Below, one piece after another: positions 7,917-17,036 of a stretch of 64,000 bases of DNA. The translations under genes were made by a program, and so were the position numbers. The DNA comes from Oscillospiraceae bacterium (GTDB lineage: Bacteria > Bacillota > Clostridia > Oscillospirales > Oscillospiraceae): the NCBI GenBank assembly GCA_017430455.1, contig JAFRMX010000008.1, positions 117,333-181,332 on the forward strand. The letters run 5' to 3'. The notes under the pieces were generated by a model. That model worked only from the letters and a program-made list of their open reading frames with translations. It had not been told where the DNA came from and ran no database searches. Each line of letters starts with the position of its first letter. The first letter of the stretch is position 1.

Positions 7917-9101
7917 TCAGCCCGCCTCGGAAACCTCGTTAATACCGTGCTTCTCGGCATATCCGGTCAGGATCAGGGTCAGAGCGCCGTCTCCCGTTAC
8001 GTTGCATGCTGTTCCGAAGCTGTCCTGCAGCGCGAAGATCGCGAGCATAAGAGCTGTTCCCGCGTCATCGAACAATAAAACGCCGGTTATAAGACCCAGA
8101 GACGCCATGACAGTCCCGCCCGGAACTCCGGGAGCGCCGATCGCGAAAATACCGAGCAGCAGGCAGAACAGGATCATCGTTCCGAGCGAGGGAAGTTGGC
8201 CGTAGAGCATCTTCGATATCGTCATGCAGAAGAACACTTCGGTCAGGACGGAGCCGCAGAGGTGGATGTTCGCGAAGAGCGGAATGCCGAATCCGACCAT
8301 ATCCTTGCGAAGAACCTTGCTCTTGTTTGCACATTCGAGAGCTACCGAAAGAGTAGCCGCGCTGGACATGGTCCCCACAGCGGTGAGATAGGCCGGCCCG
8401 TAGTGTCTCAGGACTTCCCAGGGTTTCTTTTTGGAATAAGCGCCGGCAATGAGATAGAGTACTGCCAGCCAAATATAATGGCCGAGCATGACGATTCCGA
8501 TCACTTCGAGGAATACGGGAAGCTGGTGTGTGATCATTCCTTCGTAGCTTAAATTGCAGAACGTAGCGCAGATATAGAAGGGAAGGACCGGGATCATGAC
8601 CTTCTCAACGATCTTCAAAACGATGTTCTGGAACTCGCCGAGCAGATCACAGGTCAGCTCGGATCTGGTCCACACGGCAGCAAGGCCAATCAGAAGGCTG
8701 AGGACCAGAGCGCTCATAACGGGCATGATCTGGGGTATATCCAGCTGAAATACTATTTCAGGAAGTTCTCTGAGTCCTTCGATATCCGTTACAATATTCA
8801 GATCGGGAACAAGAGCGTAGCCGGCGGCCATACTCATGAAAGCTGCAAGTATAGAACTGATATACGCGAGCACAACTGCGATACCGAGCATCTTGGACGC
8901 GTTTTTGCCCATTCTTGTGATCGACGGGGCGATAAAGCCTATTACGATCAAAGGTACGCAGAAGGTTATCAGCTGTCCCATGATATACTGCAGGGAAACA
9001 ACGACTTTCATTGCGCCAATGCCGAAGAATCTGCCCAATACGATCCCCAGCGCAAGGGCGAGCAGAAGCCTGAACGGCAGACTCTTGAATAACTTTTTCA
9101 T
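7917..9101 (-). CDS. Dicarboxylate/amino acid:cation symporter (DAACS family)
   Basis: A 394-395-aa transporter of the sodium:dicarboxylate/glutamate symporter type (GltP/SstT/DctA fold). ATG 9101 was chosen because GGAGG lies eight bases upstream and MKKLFKSLPFRLLLALALGI is the usual first helix; an ATG 12 codons earlier has no ribosome site. The family hallmarks are present: a Ser-rich re-entrant loop (TMSSAATLSVALE) and the C-terminal region GIFAIGAPGVPGGTVMASL followed by DSFGTACNVTGDGALTLI, matching the substrate and Na+ binding helices. It should take up Asp, Glu, Ser/Thr or C4-dicarboxylates; which one cannot be said. Confidence 0.9.
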   Translation of the reverse strand: MKKLFKSLPFRLLLALALGIVLGRFFGIGAMKVVVSLQYIMGQLITFCVPLIVIGFIAPSITRMGKNASKMLGIAVVLAYISSILAAFMSMAAGYALVPDLNIVTDIEGLRELPEIVFQLDIPQIMPVMSALVLSLLIGLAAVWTRSELTCDLLGEFQNIVLKIVEKVMIPVLPFYICATFCNLSYEGMITHQLPVFLEVIGIVMLGHYIWLAVLYLIAGAYSKKKPWEVLRHYGPAYLTAVGTMSSAATLSVALECANKSKVLRKDMVGFGIPLFANIHLCGSVLTEVFFCMTISKMLYGQLPSLGTMILFCLLLGIFAIGAPGVPGGTVMASLGLITGVLLFDDAGTALMLAIFALQDSFGTACNVTGDGALTLILTGYAEKHGINEVSEAG

Positions 9102-9177
9102 TTCTTCTTCCTCCGAACTGCTTTGTAGCGGAATCATTTTAGCATCAAAACATTTTTAGTCAACATTAAAAACACCA

Positions 9178-9211
9178 AAGAATAAGACACGCTTCCGCGT
9201 GCCTTATTCTT
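9178..9211 (-). terminator. Terminator downstream of tRNA-Arg
   Basis: A stem pairing AATAAGGCACGC with GCGTGTCTTATT around a GGAA loop directly follows the tRNA on the minus strand. The T tract is interrupted, so it is a moderate terminator. Confidence 0.65.
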
Positions 9212-9213
9212 GC

Positions 9214-9290
9214 TGGCACCCATGAGGGGATTCGAACCTCCGACCTACCGCTTAGGAGGCGGTCGCTCTATCCTGCTGAGCTACATGGGC
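9214..9290 (-). tRNA. tRNA-Arg (anticodon CCT)
   Basis: The minus strand folds as a cloverleaf: acceptor GCCCATG pairs with CATGGGT, the D arm has AGCTCAGC, the anticodon stem ACCGC/GCGGT holds loop CTCCTAA with anticodon CCT, and the T loop reads GGTTCGAATCC. CCA is encoded (9214-9216). It decodes AGG. Confidence 0.97.
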
Positions 9291-9303
9291 ATAGCGCTCT
9301 ATA

Positions 9304-9331
9304 ATTTTATCCAAAATTTACCGAATGTCAA
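9304..9331 (-). promoter_or_regulatory. Promoter of tRNA-Arg
   Basis: On the minus strand: TTGACA (9326-9331), a 16-base spacer and TAAAAT (9304-9309). Predicted start near 9297, seven bases before the mature tRNA. Confidence 0.75.
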
Positions 9332-9385
9332 CATTTTAATTGCAAATAGGGTTATTATGTCTGTTGATAATGGAGAGGTATTGCC

Positions 9386-12307
9386 ATGCTTGAACTGAAG
9401 GGAATAAAAAAAGATTATCTTACAGGAGACACGCCTGTCCATGCCCTGAAGGGGATAGACCTGAAATTCCGCGAGAGCGAGTTTGTGGCCGTTCTCGGTC
9501 ACTCGGGCTGCGGTAAAACAACGCTCCTGAATATAATCGGCGGTCTCGACAAATTTACGTCCGGAGATCTCATAATCAACGGAAGATCGACAAGGAACTA
9601 TACGGACCACGACTGGGATTTCTACCGCAACCATTCGATAGGGTTTGTTTTTCAGTCATATAACCTGATACCTCACCAGAGCGTTCTTTCGAACGTAGAG
9701 CTTGCACTTACGCTTTCCGGAGTGAACCGGGCGGAGCGCAGGGAGAGGGCGAAAGAGGCTCTTGAAAAAGTCGGATTGGGAGACCAGCTCAACAAAAAGC
9801 CAAACCAGATGTCCGGCGGGCAGATGCAGAGAGTCGCTATAGCGAGAGCTTTGGTCAACGATCCGGATATACTTCTTGCAGATGAGCCGACCGGAGCCCT
9901 TGACAGCGATACCTCTGTTCAGATAATGGATATTCTGAAGGAGATCGCCGATACGAAGCTCGTAATAATGGTCACACACAATCCGGAGCTTGCAGAGACT
10001 TATGCTACAAGAATTATCAGGCTGAAGGACGGTCTTATCACCTCGGACAGCGACCCTTATACGGAGGCATCTCCCGATGATGAGGCAAAAGGCAAAAAAG
10101 GCAAGACCTCCATGTCCTTCAGAACCGCCCTGTCCCTTTCCTGGAACAACCTGCTGACCAAAAAAGCGAGGACCCTGCTCACAGCCTTTGCCGGAAGCAT
10201 AGGAATTATAGGCATAGCGCTTATAATGTCGCTCTCGAACGGGATCCAGAACTTCATAGATCAGGTCCAGGAGGATACGCTATCGAGCTATCCCATAACC
10301 ATCGAAGCGGAGTCTGTGGACATGACCGAGATGATGACCTCTCTCATGGGAGCCCAGGCGGCGGCTGAGGAGAATATCCACGACAGAGACGCCGTTTATT
10401 CTTCGACAGTCATGTACGATCTGATGAACTCCATGGTCACCGCGGACACGAGGACCAACAATCTGGAAGCATTCAAGGCTTATGTGGAGTCTGGCGACAA
10501 CGGCCTCAGCGAGCATTTGAGCGCGATCCAGTATTCCTATGACGCTGACATGAACATCTATTCCGAAGACCTGGACGGAAATATAGTAAAAACGGATATC
10601 CTCGAGCTCCTTCAGAACACCATGAGCTCGATGTACGGAGGGGACTACAGCGCCTTCTTCTCGACCTACGGAGCTTTTTATCAGGTGGCCGACGTCTGGC
10701 AGGAGATGCTCCCCGAGGAGGACGGGAAGGGGATCAACAGTCTTCTCAAAAAACAGTACGATGTCCTCTACGGCAGATGGCCCGAAAACTGGAACGAGAC
10801 TGTTCTGATAGTGGATGAGAACAATGAGATCTCCGACCTGGTATTATATGCTCTCGGCCTCAAATCCAACTCGGATATAGCCGGCAATATGGAGAACTTT
10901 GTAAATCAGGAGACGGTGAACTCCGTTCTTGAGAGCTGGTCATACGAGGAGATCTGCAGCAAAAAGTTCAGATATATCTATCCCGCCGACGAATACAGGT
11001 GGGATGAGGAAGAGGAGAGCTATATCCGGGTCAGCGACGATGAACTCGGTCTGAAGACCTTGTATTCAAACGGCGAAGAGATCAGCATAACCGGTATAGT
11101 GCGGCAGAACGGGGATGCGATCTCCGGCATGCTCAGCGGCGCCATAGGATATACCCACGGTTTTATTGAGCATATAGCGACCGAGAGCGCTAAAAAGGAT
11201 CTGGTCAGAAAGCAGCTCAGGGACAAAGATACCGATATCTTCACAGGGCTTCCGTATCTGGATTTCGAAACGGAGACTTTAAACGACGAGCTCAGGATAC
11301 AGGCTGCCCGCGACTATGTCGGCTCGGCAGATACAGAGACTATCGCTGATATATATGTCAAATACATGAGCGTACCCGATGAGGACTACCTGGACGAGAT
11401 GCTGGACGAGCAGATGGGGGATACATCGCGTGAGGATATAGAGAAGCTTGTCCTCGAGTACTATCCCGGATACGCCTCGATGCTCTCGGAAATGGACGAT
11501 GAGACGCTCACCTCTTATTTCAGGCAGATGTCAGGGCAGCGGATCCAGCAGAGCTACGCCCTTCAGATGCAGGAAATGTATTCTTATCTGAGCGACGAGC
11601 GCCTGGCCGAGGATTTTTCCCTGCTCGTTCTGGAGGACGAGGATTATCTCTGGATATATGAAAATGCCATGCCTCCGGTCTATTCGGAGGCGACATTAAA
11701 GAACAATCTGAAGCTTCTCGGTTATGTGGATCTCGAAAGCCCGAGCTCAATGAACCTCTACGCGTCCACATTTGAAGACAAGGACGCGATCTCCGAGGCG
11801 ATAGAGATCTATAACCTCAGCGTTGAGAATGAAGACGATGAAATAGAATACACCGACTATGTCGCGCTTCTGATGAGCTCCATTACAAAGATCATAAATG
11901 TTATTAGCTATGTTCTGATCGCTTTCGTGGCCATATCCCTTGTCGTCTCCTCCATAATGATCGGAATAATCACCTATATTTCCGTTCTCGAAAGAACAAA
12001 GGAGATCGGTATACTAAGGGCTATCGGGGCGTCGAAGAGAGATGTCTCCAATGTGTTCAACGCGGAGACTGTTATAATCGGGCTCGGTTCGGGCCTCATG
12101 GGAGTTCTGATAACCGTTTTACTGAACATTCCGATAAGCATTGTCGTTCAGAATCTCTCGGATATAGGAAGCCTGAGAAGCTCGCTGCCGCCTGTCGGAG
12201 GTGCGGGACTTGTAATAATAAGCGTTCTTCTGACATATATTGCGGGTCTTCTTCCCGCAGGTATCGCCGCGCGTAAAGATCCCGTAGAGGCACTCAGAAC
12301 AGAATGA
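9386..12307 (+). CDS. MacB-like ABC transporter, ATPase fused to FtsX-type permease
   Basis: A 973-aa fusion. Residues 1-225 are an ABC ATPase of the LolD/MacB class: Walker A GHSGCGKT (38-45), Q-loop region FQSYNL, signature SGGQMQRVA, Walker [13 protein letters not shown] and a switch His in VTHNPE. A membrane segment at about 265-285 is followed by a very long, acidic extracellular part (about 290-830) and three membrane segments at the end with FtsX features ([19 protein letters not shown]). Such proteins export peptides or lipids or act mechanically on the envelope. A lipoprotein gene follows after seven bases, probably as a partner. The start has no strong AGGAGG but GGAGAGG lies about seven bases upstream. 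Confidence 0.88.
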   Translation: MLELKGIKKDYLTGDTPVHALKGIDLKFRESEFVAVLGHSGCGKTTLLNIIGGLDKFTSGDLIINGRSTRNYTDHDWDFYRNHSIGFVFQSYNLIPHQSVLSNVELALTLSGVNRAERRERAKEALEKVGLGDQLNKKPNQMSGGQMQRVAIARALVNDPDILLADEPTGALDSDTSVQIMDILKEIADTKLVIMVTHNPELAETYATRIIRLKDGLITSDSDPYTEASPDDEAKGKKGKTSMSFRTALSLSWNNLLTKKARTLLTAFAGSIGIIGIALIMSLSNGIQNFIDQVQEDTLSSYPITIEAESVDMTEMMTSLMGAQAAAEENIHDRDAVYSSTVMYDLMNSMVTADTRTNNLEAFKAYVESGDNGLSEHLSAIQYSYDADMNIYSEDLDGNIVKTDILELLQNTMSSMYGGDYSAFFSTYGAFYQVADVWQEMLPEEDGKGINSLLKKQYDVLYGRWPENWNETVLIVDENNEISDLVLYALGLKSNSDIAGNMENFVNQETVNSVLESWSYEEICSKKFRYIYPADEYRWDEEEESYIRVSDDELGLKTLYSNGEEISITGIVRQNGDAISGMLSGAIGYTHGFIEHIATESAKKDLVRKQLRDKDTDIFTGLPYLDFETETLNDELRIQAARDYVGSADTETIADIYVKYMSVPDEDYLDEMLDEQMGDTSREDIEKLVLEYYPGYASMLSEMDDETLTSYFRQMSGQRIQQSYALQMQEMYSYLSDERLAEDFSLLVLEDEDYLWIYENAMPPVYSEATLKNNLKLLGYVDLESPSSMNLYASTFEDKDAISEAIEIYNLSVENEDDEIEYTDYVALLMSSITKIINVISYVLIAFVAISLVVSSIMIGIITYISVLERTKEIGILRAIGASKRDVSNVFNAETVIIGLGSGLMGVLITVLLNIPISIVVQNLSDIGSLRSSLPPVGGAGLVIISVLLTYIAGLLPAGIAARKDPVEALRTE

Positions 12308-12314
12308 GGAAGAA

Positions 12315-13094
12315 ATGATGAAAAAACTGATCTCCTTAGTTTTGATAATTCTTTTGATCACTCTCTCAGCCTGCGGAGAAACGAAAGCGCCCGCAAGTAC
12401 CGCAAAAGAGACGCCCCGGCCTGTACAGACTGAAGCTCCGAAGACGGAAGCACCGGTAACAGAAGCCGAGAAGCCTCCGTTCGATATCAGCTTCAGCAGC
12501 GACGAGATCAAAGACAGCTTTGTCTCTCCGGACGGGAGCGGGAAGACCATATTCGAATACAGCTGCACATTTCCGGTCGCGGAGATCCCGGAATATGAGG
12601 ACACTGAAGCCGCGATAAACGCGATGTTTTCTTCTCTTGAGGAGGACTTCTACCTCGGAAAAACGGAATCGGGGTATTCCAAGCAGAACATGGAGGAGAT
12701 GGCAACCGATGCTGTCAGTGTCTACGGGGATGCTTTTGAGCCTTTTTACATGCACAGAAACGCCGAAGTGCTGTATGCAAACGAAAATATAATATCATTT
12801 TCAGTCAGCGACGATCTGTATCAGGGTCCGGAGAGCAGACTTACCGGAATGTATTATCAGGTATACGATATTGAGGGAATGAAGATACTGCGCTTTACGG
12901 ATCTCGGAGATGACCTCCTCGAGGAAGTCGCTGCCTGGTATTCGGTAGGCGACGATATCATGAAAGTGATAGACGCCGAAAATGACTGGTATCTGGACGG
13001 AGAGGGGATAGTTATAACCGGATTCGACATTCCGGTAACCCTGCCGTATATTGAAGTTGAAGGCGCCATAAAAGACAGGTATCTCCCTTATTGA
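12315..13094 (+). CDS. Lipoprotein with DUF3298/RsiV-like C-terminal region
   Basis: 259 aa. Residues 1-20 are a lipoprotein signal ending in LSAC with Cys20 as the lipidated residue, followed by a Thr/Pro/Glu-rich linker (about 23-56). The folded part (60-259) has a pattern like the extracytoplasmic DUF4163/DUF3298 domains of RsiV-type proteins (GMYYQVYDIEGMKILRFTDL); this match is weak. It follows the MacB-like gene by seven bases and is likely in the same operon, so it could be an accessory subunit on the outside of the membrane. Two adjacent ATG codons could both serve as start. Confidence 0.65.
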   Translation: MMKKLISLVLIILLITLSACGETKAPASTAKETPRPVQTEAPKTEAPVTEAEKPPFDISFSSDEIKDSFVSPDGSGKTIFEYSCTFPVAEIPEYEDTEAAINAMFSSLEEDFYLGKTESGYSKQNMEEMATDAVSVYGDAFEPFYMHRNAEVLYANENIISFSVSDDLYQGPESRLTGMYYQVYDIEGMKILRFTDLGDDLLEEVAAWYSVGDDIMKVIDAENDWYLDGEGIVITGFDIPVTLPYIEVEGAIKDRYLPY

Positions 13095-13110
13095 GGGAGA
13101 TACCATTTTG
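13077..13110 (+). terminator. Terminator overlapping the stop codons of two convergent genes
   Basis: An 11-bp stem (GGTATCTCCC with GGGAGATACC and flanks) around a TTATTGA loop is followed by ATTTTGTT. The loop contains both the TGA of the lipoprotein gene and, on the other strand, the TAA of the HAD gene. Confidence 0.75.
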
Positions 13111-13651
13111 TTATTCTGTGTTTTTTTACCATAAAAGCATTTTCGGCGATCCTTGCCATCGGAGTGTCTTTTAAGGAATCCGAGTAGAAGTTTTCAACAG
13201 CGGCGCCGGGGTGGACTTCCATGAGGCGTCTGACTTTTTCTTCTTTGGTACAGTTACTGCCCTCGATCTTTCCCGTATGTTTGTCCATTCGGGTGGAGAT
13301 TACTTCAAAACCGAACTTTTTTCCGAATTTCCCGACATAAAACTCCGGTGATCCGGAGATTATCACGTCATCGTCCCGCTGCTTTTCAAGATACCACTTC
13401 TGTATATGCCCGGAGTACTCCTCGACAAATGAATCAGTCAGCGCGTCGATATCCTTTATCTTAGGCAGAAACCCGTAGAGAGATTCTTTGAGCTGCTCGA
13501 CGCTTATTTTTTTATGTCTGTATCTGATTGCATCCGGTATCACTCTGAAGATGTTCAGGATTACCGAGGGATGTTTTTTTATAGCAAACAGCAGAAAACA
13601 CATCGAGCTGTCGGGGTAGAATATCGTGCTGTCAAAGTCGTATACGTTCAT
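13088..13651 (-). CDS. HAD-IB family phosphatase
   Basis: 187 aa. HAD motif I is at the very N-terminus (DFDST with Asp5 and Asp7), motif II is ISGS in the middle and motif III includes NFYSDSLKDTPM near the end. An alpha-helical cap lies between motifs I and II, as in subclass IB (phosphoserine phosphatase-like). The ATG overlaps the TGA of obgE (TGATG), so translation is coupled to Obg. The substrate is unknown. Its last codons overlap those of the convergent lipoprotein gene by seven bases. Confidence 0.85.
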   Translation of the reverse strand: MNVYDFDSTIFYPDSSMCFLLFAIKKHPSVILNIFRVIPDAIRYRHKKISVEQLKESLYGFLPKIKDIDALTDSFVEEYSGHIQKWYLEKQRDDDVIISGSPEFYVGKFGKKFGFEVISTRMDKHTGKIEGSNCTKEEKVRRLMEVHPGAAVENFYSDSLKDTPMARIAENAFMVKKHRITKWYLPQ

Positions 13652-14934
13652 CAGTCCTTATACACAAACTCCATGCCTTCCATACTTACCGTGTCTCCGT
13701 CTTTAAGGCCCATCCCTTCCATACGCTCATATACGCCGGCGTTTCTTAAGGTCTTGTCGAAGAACATTCGGCTTTCATAGTCTTCGAAATTGACGGAAGC
13801 GATAAGTCTGCTGAGCCATGGCCCTTCCACATACCAGACTCCGTCCTCTTCCTCTATCACGAGATCATCGCTGGTATCTATAACAGGATCGGGAGCGACA
13901 TAGTCTGCTTCGTAGTAAACGAGAGGCGGAAGCTTGCTCAGCTTCTCAGCGCAGGCATTTATAACGTCGCTGACACCTTTGTGGGCAGCAGCTGAGATCT
14001 CGAAATAGTCGAACCCGAGTTCTTTTGCAGCTTTTTCAAGATCTTTGGAGAAACTGTTTTCTCCCGTTACAAGATCTGCCTTGTTTCCGACTACTATCTG
14101 TGTCCGGGAAGCCAGATCCTCATTGTATTCCTTGAGCTCATTGTTGATGGCGTAAAAATCCTCGACCGGATCTCTGCCCTCGGAACCGGAGATATCCACG
14201 ATATGGACCAGAAGCCTGCATCTGTCGACATGCCTTAAAAAGTCATGTCCGAGACCGGCGCCTTCGCTCGCGCCCTCAATAAGCCCGGGGATATCTGCCA
14301 TGACAAAGGAATTGCCCTCGCCGGCATATACGACCCCGAGGTTGGGAAACAGTGTGGTGAAATGATAATTGGCGATCTTCGGGTGAGCTTTGCTTACAAC
14401 GGAGAGGAAAGTGGATTTCCCTACATTCGGGAAACCGATAAGCCCCACATCCGCGAGCAGCTTCAGCTCAAGAGTAACGTCGTGGCTCTCACCGTTTAAG
14501 CCGGGTTTGGCAAAATGAGGGACTTGTCTTGTGGGAGTTGCAAAATGCGAATTTCCCCAGCCGCCTCTTCCGCCCCTGGCAGCGACCCAATCTTTTCCGT
14601 CGGACATATCATGCATAACGGCGCCTGTCTCGGTATCGAGAACAACGGTTCCTCTTGGAACTTTTATATACAGAGACTCGCCGTCTTTTCCGTAGCATCT
14701 TTTGCCCTGACCGTCCGCTCCGTTTCCCGCGACGTATTTTCTCTTGTAGCGGAAATCCATCAAAGTGGACATGTTGTCATCGACGGTAAAGATTATATTA
14801 CCGCCTCTGCCTCCGTCTCCGCCGTCCGGGCCTCCCGCAGCGACATATTTCTCCCTGTGGAAAGCTACGGCTCCGTTTCCGCCTTTTCCGGCTTTAATGC
14901 TTATTCTCGCTTTATCAACAAATGAATTAGCCAT
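13651..14934 (-). CDS. obgE: Obg family GTPase
   Basis: 427 aa with the three Obg domains. The Gly-rich Obg fold (1-160) contains AGKGGNGAVAFHREK and GGPDGGDGGRGG. The G domain (about 160-335) has G1 GFPNVGKST (167-175), G3 DIPGLIEGA, G4 NKAD and G5 SAAAHKG. An OCT domain (about 350-427) is found in Gram-positive Obg proteins. It binds the 50S subunit and links ribosome assembly with stress and growth state. It follows rplU and rpmA in the conserved order, but a terminator lies between rpmA and obgE, so expression is probably lowered or has its own promoter. Confidence 0.97.
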   Translation of the reverse strand: MANSFVDKARISIKAGKGGNGAVAFHREKYVAAGGPDGGDGGRGGNIIFTVDDNMSTLMDFRYKRKYVAGNGADGQGKRCYGKDGESLYIKVPRGTVVLDTETGAVMHDMSDGKDWVAARGGRGGWGNSHFATPTRQVPHFAKPGLNGESHDVTLELKLLADVGLIGFPNVGKSTFLSVVSKAHPKIANYHFTTLFPNLGVVYAGEGNSFVMADIPGLIEGASEGAGLGHDFLRHVDRCRLLVHIVDISGSEGRDPVEDFYAINNELKEYNEDLASRTQIVVGNKADLVTGENSFSKDLEKAAKELGFDYFEISAAAHKGVSDVINACAEKLSKLPPLVYYEADYVAPDPVIDTSDDLVIEEEDGVWYVEGPWLSRLIASVNFEDYESRMFFDKTLRNAGVYERMEGMGLKDGDTVSMEGMEFVYKD

Positions 14935-14968
14935 TCTTTCTGCCTTTCATCAGACTGGTCATTCTGTT

Positions 14969-15000
14969 AAAAAACAAGGCCGAGCTTTTGCCCGGCCTTG
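14969..15000 (-). terminator. Terminator between rpmA and obgE
   Basis: On the minus strand CAAGGCCGGGC pairs with GCTCGGCCTTG (one mismatch) around a short A-rich loop, followed by six T. It would reduce read-through from the ribosomal protein genes into obgE. Confidence 0.85.
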
Positions 15001-15012
15001 GAAAGTCGCTTG

Positions 15013-15276
15013 TTACTGAGCAGACACTTCGTAAACAGAGACCTTTTTGCGGTCCTTGCCCATGCGCTCGAATTTCACATGCCCGTCTGCAACTGCGAAG
15101 AGCGTATCATCTTTGCCCTTCATGACATTGGTACCCGGGTGGATCTTCGTTCCGCGCTGTCTGACAAGGATATTGCCGGCCAGAACAAACTGTCCGTCGG
15201 CTCTTTTAACACCAAGACGCTTGGACTCGCTGTCGCGACCGTTCTTGGTAGAACCCATACCTTTTTTATGAGCCAT
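15013..15276 (-). CDS. rpmA: Ribosomal protein bL27 without N-terminal extension
   Basis: 87 aa, full length. The N-terminus [16 protein letters not shown] is the mature form that reaches the peptidyl transferase centre. In most Bacillota L27 begins with an extra stretch (MLxLNLQFFA-like) that the protease Prp removes; it is absent here. AAAGGAGG lies eight bases before the ATG, so this start is firm. The gap to rplU is only 33 bases, leaving no room for prp, which usually sits there. Confidence 0.98.
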   Translation of the reverse strand: MAHKKGMGSTKNGRDSESKRLGVKRADGQFVLAGNILVRQRGTKIHPGTNVMKGKDDTLFAVADGHVKFERMGKDRKKVSVYEVSAQ

Positions 15277-15309
15277 TAATAAATCCTCCTTTAAGTCTTT
15301 CTTTGCGGA

Positions 15310-15621
15310 TCACGCAATCGTTTCTATCTGGATCTTCGTGTAGGGCTGTCTGTGACCCTGTGTCCTGCGGTAGCCTTTTTTCGGCTTCATCTTGTATACG
15401 CGGATCTTTTTGCTTCTGCCTGTCTTTACGACATTGGCAGTGACAACTGCTCCGTCTACTGTCGGATTGCCGAATACTGCTTTGTCATCGTCGATAACTG
15501 CGAGAACGTTGTCAAATGTGACTTTCTCGCCTGCACCTGCTTCGAGCTTTTCAACGAAAATAACGTCGCCCTCTGCAACACGGTACTGTTTACCGCCGGT
15601 AACGATTACTGCATGCTTCAT
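15310..15621 (-). CDS. rplU: Ribosomal protein bL21
   Basis: 103 aa, the usual length. The beginning ([23 protein letters not shown]) and end ([22 protein letters not shown]) are the typical L21 conserved blocks, the latter binding 23S rRNA. It is the first gene of rplU-rpmA, with its own promoter and a structured leader. Confidence 0.98.
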   Translation of the reverse strand: MKHAVIVTGGKQYRVAEGDVIFVEKLEAGAGEKVTFDNVLAVIDDDKAVFGNPTVDGAVVTANVVKTGRSKKIRVYKMKPKKGYRRTQGHRQPYTKIQIETIA

Positions 15622-15693
15622 AACATTATCCTTTCTTTTAAGGTCTCGCTCTTAAGGCGGAGCTCAGCTCTCTTCGGGCCTTTTCAATGCGGC
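15622..15693 (-). promoter_or_regulatory. Putative L21 leader in the rplU 5' untranslated region
   Basis: The roughly 70-base leader can fold: AAGGC pairs with GCCTT enclosing a GAGCT/AGCTC helix, and CCTT pairs with AAGG so that the AAAGGA ribosome site is partly closed. Bacillota often have an autoregulatory L21 leader here. Identity is inferred from position and folding, not a covariance search. Confidence 0.45.
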
Positions 15694-15699
15694 CATAAA

Positions 15700-15728
15700 A
15701 ATATACACGAAGCCTATTTAAAAGTCAA
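15700..15728 (-). promoter_or_regulatory. Promoter of rplU-rpmA
   Basis: On the minus strand: TTGACT (15723-15728), a 17-base spacer and TATATT (15700-15705). It starts only nine bases past the ackA stop codon. Confidence 0.8.
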
Positions 15729-15736
15729 GATTTTTT

Positions 15737-16936
15737 TCAGCCTGCAATAGCTTTTGTATCGCGTGCTATAACGAGCTCTTCGTTTGTCGGGATAACGAAT
15801 ACCTTTACCTTGCTGTCGGGAGTGGAGATGCAGATATCTTCGCCTCTCTTGGAGTTGGCCTCTTCATCTATCTCAACACCGAGATACTTGAAATATTCGG
15901 AGATGGCAGATCTCATGGACTTGCTGTTTTCTCCGACGCCCGCTGTGAATACTATCGCGTCGACTCCGTTCATGGCAGCGACATAGGATCCGGCGACTTT
16001 TGCTACCCAGTAAGCAAACATATCGAGTGCAAGCTGTGCTCTGTCGTTTCCGTCGGCTGCAGCCATATCGAGATCCCTGAAGTCTGAGCTTACGCCGGAA
16101 ACTCCGAGAACACCGGATTTCTTGTTCAGAATGTTCAGCATCTCATCCACGCCGATACCGTCTTTATGCATGAGATACTGAATAACGCCTGCGTCCAGGT
16201 CGCCCGCTCTTGTTCCCATGGGGAGACCTACCAGCGGGGTGAAGCCCATGGATGTGTCTACAGATTTGCCGCCGTCTACAGCGCAGATGGAAGAGCCGTT
16301 GCCCATATGGCAGGAGATTATCTTGAGCTCTTCAATGGGCTTGCCCATGAGCTCTGCGCATCTGGAGGAGACATATCTGTGGGAAGTGCCGTGGAAACCG
16401 TAGCGCCTTACGCCGTCTTTCTTATAGTAGTTATAGGGAACTGCGTACATATATGCCTTCGGAGGCATGGTCTGGTGGAAAGCAGTATCGAAAACAGCCA
16501 CCATCGGAACGTCGTTGCCCATAACAGCTTTGCACGCGTTGATTCCGGTTATGTTTGCCGGATTGTGCAAGGGAGCAAAGGGGATGCACTCGTGAATTGC
16601 TTCCATGACATCATCTGTGATCAAAACGGAAGACGCGAATTTCTCACCGCCGTGAACCACTCTGTGTCCCACTGCGTCGATCTCTTTCATTGAGGAGACA
16701 ACGCCGTACTCTTCTGATGTGAGCTTGTCTATGACTGCAGCAATTGCTTCGGAGTGAGTGGGCATTGGGACATCCTCGTTGAAAACAGGCTTTCCGCCGA
16801 CGAGAGGAGTGTGTTTCAGGTGGCCGTCGATGCCTATCCTTTCACAGAGTCCCTTTGCAAGAAGAACCTCGCCGTCCATGTCGATAAGCTGGTATTTGAG
16901 GGAAGAACTGCCTGCGTTGATTACTAGAACTTTCAT
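15737..16936 (-). CDS. ackA: Acetate kinase
   Basis: 399 aa, full length. The N-terminal [17 protein letters not shown] phosphate-binding block, [11 protein letters not shown] with the active-site Arg, [11 protein letters not shown] with the catalytic Asp, and SCHMGNGSS for ATP binding are all intact. It converts acetyl phosphate and ADP to acetate and ATP, the last step of acetate fermentation. No pta gene is next to it in this window. No clear terminator follows before the rplU promoter, so read-through into rplU is possible. Confidence 0.98.
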   Translation of the reverse strand: MKVLVINAGSSSLKYQLIDMDGEVLLAKGLCERIGIDGHLKHTPLVGGKPVFNEDVPMPTHSEAIAAVIDKLTSEEYGVVSSMKEIDAVGHRVVHGGEKFASSVLITDDVMEAIHECIPFAPLHNPANITGINACKAVMGNDVPMVAVFDTAFHQTMPPKAYMYAVPYNYYKKDGVRRYGFHGTSHRYVSSRCAELMGKPIEELKIISCHMGNGSSICAVDGGKSVDTSMGFTPLVGLPMGTRAGDLDAGVIQYLMHKDGIGVDEMLNILNKKSGVLGVSGVSSDFRDLDMAAADGNDRAQLALDMFAYWVAKVAGSYVAAMNGVDAIVFTAGVGENSKSMRSAISEYFKYLGVEIDEEANSKRGEDICISTPDSKVKVFVIPTNEELVIARDTKAIAG

Positions 16937-16988
16937 TTGTATTCCTTTCTTTATTTTGATATTATGTTTTTAATCCGAACAAAAATTT

Positions 16989-17017
16989 ATTATAGATTCT
17001 TTTCCTTAAAACAGCAA
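16989..17017 (-). promoter_or_regulatory. Promoter of ackA
   Basis: On the minus strand: TTGCTG (17012-17017), a 17-base spacer and a perfect TATAAT (16989-16994). It lies between the divergent ackA and tmcAL genes. Confidence 0.65.
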
Positions 17018-17036
17018 GCATAATTTGGGAGGAAAG

